Shown here: piece after piece, positions 61,266 through 64,000 of the stretch
Position numbering within the stretch: the stretch's first letter is position 1
Layout of the letters: each line of letters starts with the position of its first letter
Source: Microtetraspora malaysiensis
Lineage (GTDB): Bacteria > Actinomycetota > Actinomycetes > Streptosporangiales > Streptosporangiaceae
Direction: 5' to 3'
Assembly (NCBI RefSeq): GCF_001528665.1
Contig: NZ_BBYJ01000024.1
Location: 225,641 to 289,640, forward strand
DNA: 64,000 nucleotides
Notes under the pieces: generated by a model
Seen by the model: the letters and a program-made list of their open reading frames with translations, nothing else
The model's database searches: none
Told to the model about the DNA's origin: nothing
Position numbers and translations under genes: made by a program

Positions 61266-61431
61266 CCCGAGGCGGCATCCGAGCAGTTCCTCACGGCAGG
61301 GTGACGTTCAGAACCGCCCTGTCGACAGCGGAAACGTGATCCGCCGGATGGCCGACCGGGATCTGCGCCGGTTCCGCACTTCGCCACATCACCGCATCGG
61401 AAAGGCCACTTCCTGATCGTGGGAAGCGGCC

Positions 61432-61469
61432 TCCGCCATGTGGCGGAACCCAGGAGATCGAACTCCTGG
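61432..61469. terminator. Stem-loops downstream of LysR gene
   Basis: TCCGCCA-TG-TGGCGGA (61432-61447) and CCAGGAG-ATCGAA-CTCCTGG (61450-61469), both perfect 7-bp arms, 34-70 bp past the LysR stop. Probable terminator. The rest of 61266-61502 has no gene. Confidence 0.6.
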
Positions 61470-61502
61470 CATCCTGCCGGCGAACACGTAAGCCGATCAT
61501 GC

Positions 61503-62408
61503 TCATGATGCCGACGGCGCCGCGCTCCCCCGGTTGGCATCCGTCGCGGCCTGCACGAACTCGCGCACCCGCTCAGTCGTGTTGCCCGCCGGCCAGACCA
61601 ATCCTCGTTCGATCGGCGGCGCGTCGCTGATCGGCACGTACGCGACATCCGGGCGGGGGTAGTACCGCCTGCTGTGCTCGCCCACCGGGAGGACGCCCTT
61701 GCCCATCGCGACGAGGGACAGCATCTCGGAGAACGTGTTGCCCGCCGGCCCTTTCGGGACGGGTCTGCCCGAGGGGGTGTGGTCGGGCGTGCGGTCGCGC
61801 TTGAAGTCCGCCGACGTGATCGACGGGTACTGCACGACGGGGTGTTCGGCGAGAACTTCGAGAGACACCGACTTCTCTCGGGCCAACGGGTGCCTGGCGG
61901 CGACGGCCAGTACGCGGCCCTCCGTCAGCAGGGCCGGGCCGCAGGCCATGCCGTCGAAAGGAAACGAGGCGAGGAGGATGTCGACGGAGCCGTCGAGCAG
62001 GCTCGATCGCGAGTTGAACAGCTGCACTTCGTGAACGTCGACCTCGCAGTCCGGGTGGCGCTCGGTGAACAGGCTGACCGCCCCGAGCAGCACCGGCGCG
62101 GTCCACTCGCCGAGGAACGCGACCCGCAGCCGTCCGACCACGCCGCGGCCGGCGTCGACGGCCCTGCGGATCGCCTCGTCCATCTGGGCCGCCAACGGCG
62201 CCAGGTCATCGGCCAGCTGCCGCCCGATCGAGGTGAGACGCACGACGCGGCTGGTGCGTTCGAACAACGGAGCCCCGATACGGCGTTCCAGCTTCTTGAT
62301 CACATGGCTGATCCGTCCGGTCGTGACCCGCAGACGCTCGGCAGTACGGCCGAAATGAAGCTCCTCAGCGAGCGTCAAGAAGGTCTCGATCTCGTGCCGT
62401 TCCAGCAT
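61503..62408 (-). CDS. LysR-family transcriptional regulator
   Basis: 301 aa. The N-terminal helix-turn-helix is MLERHEIETFLTLAEELHFG, then RTAERLRVTTGRISHVIKKL. A periplasmic-binding-protein-like effector domain follows (about 90-295; VGRLRVAFLGEW, VDILLASFPFDG and MLSLVAMGKGVLPVG). ATG 62408 is the family start; sequence above it as far as 62594 is not LysR-like. It is divergent from the small-protein/VOC operon (149-bp gap) and probably controls it. The effector is unknown. Confidence 0.9.
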   Translation of the reverse strand: MLERHEIETFLTLAEELHFGRTAERLRVTTGRISHVIKKLERRIGAPLFERTSRVVRLTSIGRQLADDLAPLAAQMDEAIRRAVDAGRGVVGRLRVAFLGEWTAPVLLGAVSLFTERHPDCEVDVHEVQLFNSRSSLLDGSVDILLASFPFDGMACGPALLTEGRVLAVAARHPLAREKSVSLEVLAEHPVVQYPSITSADFKRDRTPDHTPSGRPVPKGPAGNTFSEMLSLVAMGKGVLPVGEHSRRYYPRPDVAYVPISDAPPIERGLVWPAGNTTERVREFVQAATDANRGSAAPSAS

Positions 62409-62556
62409 GGGCCGCTCCACCGTTGAATCTGAGTAAACGATCGTAGCCCGATCGTGGCTTGGTGGCCGCCGACGGATGGCGCATTGTTGAGAGCGGCATC
62501 CGGTCCGCGGGAGAAACCCGAAAACCGGCCCGACCACAACGCACGGAGTCACCCCT

Positions 62557-62727
62557 ATGTTCAGCACCACCGGGCCCCTGGCCACCTCGGCCACCGGTGT
62601 GGTCCGCCTGCGCTACCAGCCGGGCGTCCGCCAGATGGCCTCCGTGCAGCTCCATACCGTCGACGACATCGACGCGGCCCTTTTCACCGACTGGCTGCGT
62701 CAGGCCTACGAACTGGAAGTGAAGTGA
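62557..62727 (+). CDS. 56-aa hypothetical protein
   Basis: Begins MFSTTGPLATSATGVVRLRY and ends ALFTDWLRQAYELEVK. No family is recognised. The sequence looks like a small soluble alpha/beta protein. ATG 62557 has ACGGAG 10 nt upstream. Codon usage is normal, and the stop sits 10 bp before the VOC ATG, so the two are co-transcribed. It is divergent from LysR. Confidence 0.65.
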   Translation: MFSTTGPLATSATGVVRLRYQPGVRQMASVQLHTVDDIDAALFTDWLRQAYELEVK

Positions 62728-62737
62728 AGTGAAGACC

Positions 62738-63148
62738 ATGCGCGTGAAAGCCTTCGATCACCTGGTGCTCAACGTCCGAGACGTCGAGCGTTCGCTTGAG
62801 TTCTACTGTGGGCTCCTCGGCCTGGAGCCGGTACGCGTCGCCGAGTGGCGCGCCGGCGACGTCGGATTCCCCTCTGCGAGGGTCACCCCGGAAACCATCA
62901 TCGACCTGGTCCACCACCCCCGGGGCGAGTCGAACGTCGACCATATCTGCTTGGTCGTGGAACCGCTGGATTGGCAAGAGGTCATTGAATCGGGCGTCTT
63001 CACCGTCCTTGAGGGGCCTGTGGGCCGGTTCGGCGCACGGGGTAGCGCGACCTCGATCTATGTGCAGGACCCGGACGGCAACACCGTCGAACTGCGCTGG
63101 TATCCACAGGACGCCGAAGAGTCGTCCGGCCGGCGATCGTCCATGTAG
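62738..63148 (+). CDS. VOC-family (glyoxalase/dioxygenase fold) protein
   Basis: 136 aa. It has paired beta-alpha-beta-beta-beta modules. FDHLVLNVRDVERSLEFYCG gives the first metal-site His; VDHICLVVEP and YVQDPDGNTVELRWYP (Glu ligand) give the second. This pattern matches glyoxalase, fosfomycin-resistance and extradiol enzymes; the substrate is not assigned. ATG 62738 is preferred; a GTG at 62729 would add three residues and overlaps the run GAAGTGAAGTGAAG that may serve as ribosome site. Confidence 0.87.
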   Translation: MRVKAFDHLVLNVRDVERSLEFYCGLLGLEPVRVAEWRAGDVGFPSARVTPETIIDLVHHPRGESNVDHICLVVEPLDWQEVIESGVFTVLEGPVGRFGARGSATSIYVQDPDGNTVELRWYPQDAEESSGRRSSM

Positions 63149-63403
63149 GAGGGGTCGCCACGGCGGCTGATCCTGGTCAACTCCTGACGGCCCTGCCGGG
63201 CAGGCGGCGCCGCCATAGGGAAGGGGAGCGTGCTCGGCGGCAAGCCGAAGAACCCGATGGTCCGCATAGCGGCTGAGGCCGCCGGTAGGAATGATCGCGG
63301 GCGGCGGCGTGGCATGGCCGGCGAGTGCGGTCGGGCAGGGCGGGTCCCCGTAACACTCTGATGGGCGAGGTCGACACCGCGTCCCACTCCTCTCGGAAGC
63401 GGG
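63149..63403. other. Intergenic region without recognised gene
   Basis: About 255 bp between the VOC gene and the second HNH flank. Open frames are Arg/Pro-rich shadows; no repeat or signal was identified. Confidence 0.4.
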
Positions 63404-63580
63404 ACCGGCCCGTGGGAGGGGCCGGGTTACCAGGTGGCCTCCGCGATCAACCTCGCCGATCACGGCTGGTAGGTCACGGCTCACCCGATCGCCGTTCGCC
63501 GTTCGCAAGTCGCCGTTCGCGGGTCGCCGTTCGCGGGTCGCCGTTCGCGGGTCGCGGGATGGCTGTTCAGTGGTGGTTGG
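63404..63580. repeat. HNH-gene downstream flank, copy 2, with 14-bp tandem repeats
   Basis: Homologous to 35702-35857 (shared GCGATCAACCTCGC, GATCACGGCTGGTAGG and CTGTCTGTCGGTCCAGC). Inside it, TCGCCGTTCGCGGG is repeated three and a half times at 63510-63558, preceded by degenerate copies. Confidence 0.7.
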
Positions 63581-64000
63581 TTACTGTCTGTCGGTCCAGC
63601 GTCGGGGGCGGAGCTTGGAGTACCGGTGGAACCGCATTGAGACGGTCCCGTCCCCTTGATCGATCACCTCTACCCGGTCGGGGTGGCGGGACTTCCACTT
63701 GTTGTCCGCCGCACACAACGGCGCCAGGTTGTCCAAGTTCGTGCGGCCGGTCGGGTACCAGGGTTCGATGTGGTCGATCTCGGCCAGATAGGCGGGGACG
63801 TCGCAGCCTTCGCGGCAGCAGGTCCGGTACATGGCCAGGATCGCTTCCCGCTGATCGGCCGAGGCCAGCCGGCGCGCCCGCCCGAAGTCCCGCATGATCC
63901 CGTCCGCGTCGCGGAGCACCCGCCTCAGTTCGGCGGTGTAGGCCATCCTGCGCGCGTCCTGCGCGGGGATCGGGGTGCCGTCCTCCAGAAAGGCCGGCTC
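63581..64000 (-). CDS. DUF222/13E12 HNH endonuclease protein, second copy, partial
   Basis: The C-terminal 139 residues run off the right edge. The HNH nuclease (CCREGCDVPAYLAEIDHIEP and NLDNLAPLCAADNKWK) is intact, and over the last 121 residues it differs from the 35858-37417 protein at only three positions (Ile for Val before the HNH Asp, Met-Arg for Val-Lys). Same orientation as the first copy. Such near-identity means recent duplication or gene conversion. Confidence 0.85.
   Translation of the reverse strand, partial: EPAFLEDGTPIPAQDARRMAYTAELRRVLRDADGIMRDFGRARRLASADQREAILAMYRTCCREGCDVPAYLAEIDHIEPWYPTGRTNLDNLAPLCAADNKWKSRHPDRVEVIDQGDGTVSMRFHRYSKLRPRRWTDRQ

Noticed and set aside
61441..61500. 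tRNA-like sequence on the minus strand (T-arm-like TTCGAT and terminal CCGCCA)
   Set aside because: The loop has six bases rather than seven, no acceptor or anticodon stem can be formed, and the site fits a terminator hairpin for LysR.
63490..63560. CRISPR array
   Set aside because: The 14-bp units are directly adjacent without spacers, and there are no cas genes; this is a simple tandem repeat.

Overview
The window is high-GC actinobacterial chromosome. The evidence is dense GTG/TTG starts with 4-bp start/stop overlaps, SARP regulators, 13E12/DUF222 HNH proteins, PucR, SARP-NB-ARC and LtrA proteins, and a goadsporin/thiopeptide-type RiPP locus. It fits Streptosporangiales or a relative, but the species cannot be named from the sequence.

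Layout. 1-10.6 kb: a rifampicin monooxygenase gene (rox-like, cut by the left edge) preceded by a perfect inverted repeat of the rifamycin-associated-element type. Next come a GAF-LuxR regulator divergent from an acyl-CoA ligase, a three-gene redox-signalling operon (receiver/thioredoxin-reductase-like fusion, cNMP-binding histidine kinase, UBP zinc finger), a pirin-TPR pair and LtrA. 10.8-25.1 kb: a ten-gene catabolic operon on the minus strand, with a divergent PucR regulator. It encodes a polyamine-type ABC importer, a phosphotriesterase-family hydrolase, a double-hotdog thioesterase, HyuA/HyuB, a D-amino-acid-dehydrogenase-like oxidase and a thiolase. 25.1-31.5 kb: TetR plus an AhpD-like protein, separated by a 209-bp MITE and followed by tandem operators, then acyl-CoA catabolic genes. 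32-35 kb: GNAT, an FBP-like remnant, TetR and an SGNH hydrolase. 35.7-41.4 kb: a DUF222-HNH gene, low-information DNA, a phosphotransferase and a secreted cysteine protein.

41.5-60.8 kb is the most interesting part: a two-component system followed by a RiPP gene cluster. It encodes an ABC exporter, an F protein (leader-binding, ocin-ThiF-like), three tandem precursor peptides whose C-terminal halves are almost only Cys/Ser/Thr, a YcaO cyclodehydratase, a two-domain SagB-type azoline dehydrogenase, a split LanB (glutamylation and elimination proteins), an M50 membrane protease with a leader-recognition-like N-terminus, an RDD membrane protein and two SARP-family activators. No separate pyridine synthase is seen. 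The expected product is therefore a linear, very densely modified peptide carrying thiazoles/oxazoles and dehydroamino acids, related in enzymology to goadsporin rather than to macrocyclic thiopeptides.

61-64 kb: a TetR remnant, LysR divergent from a 56-aa protein and a VOC protein, and a second, nearly identical DUF222-HNH copy cut by the right edge. The two HNH copies, with homologous downstream flanks in the same orientation, bracket the segment that holds the RiPP locus.
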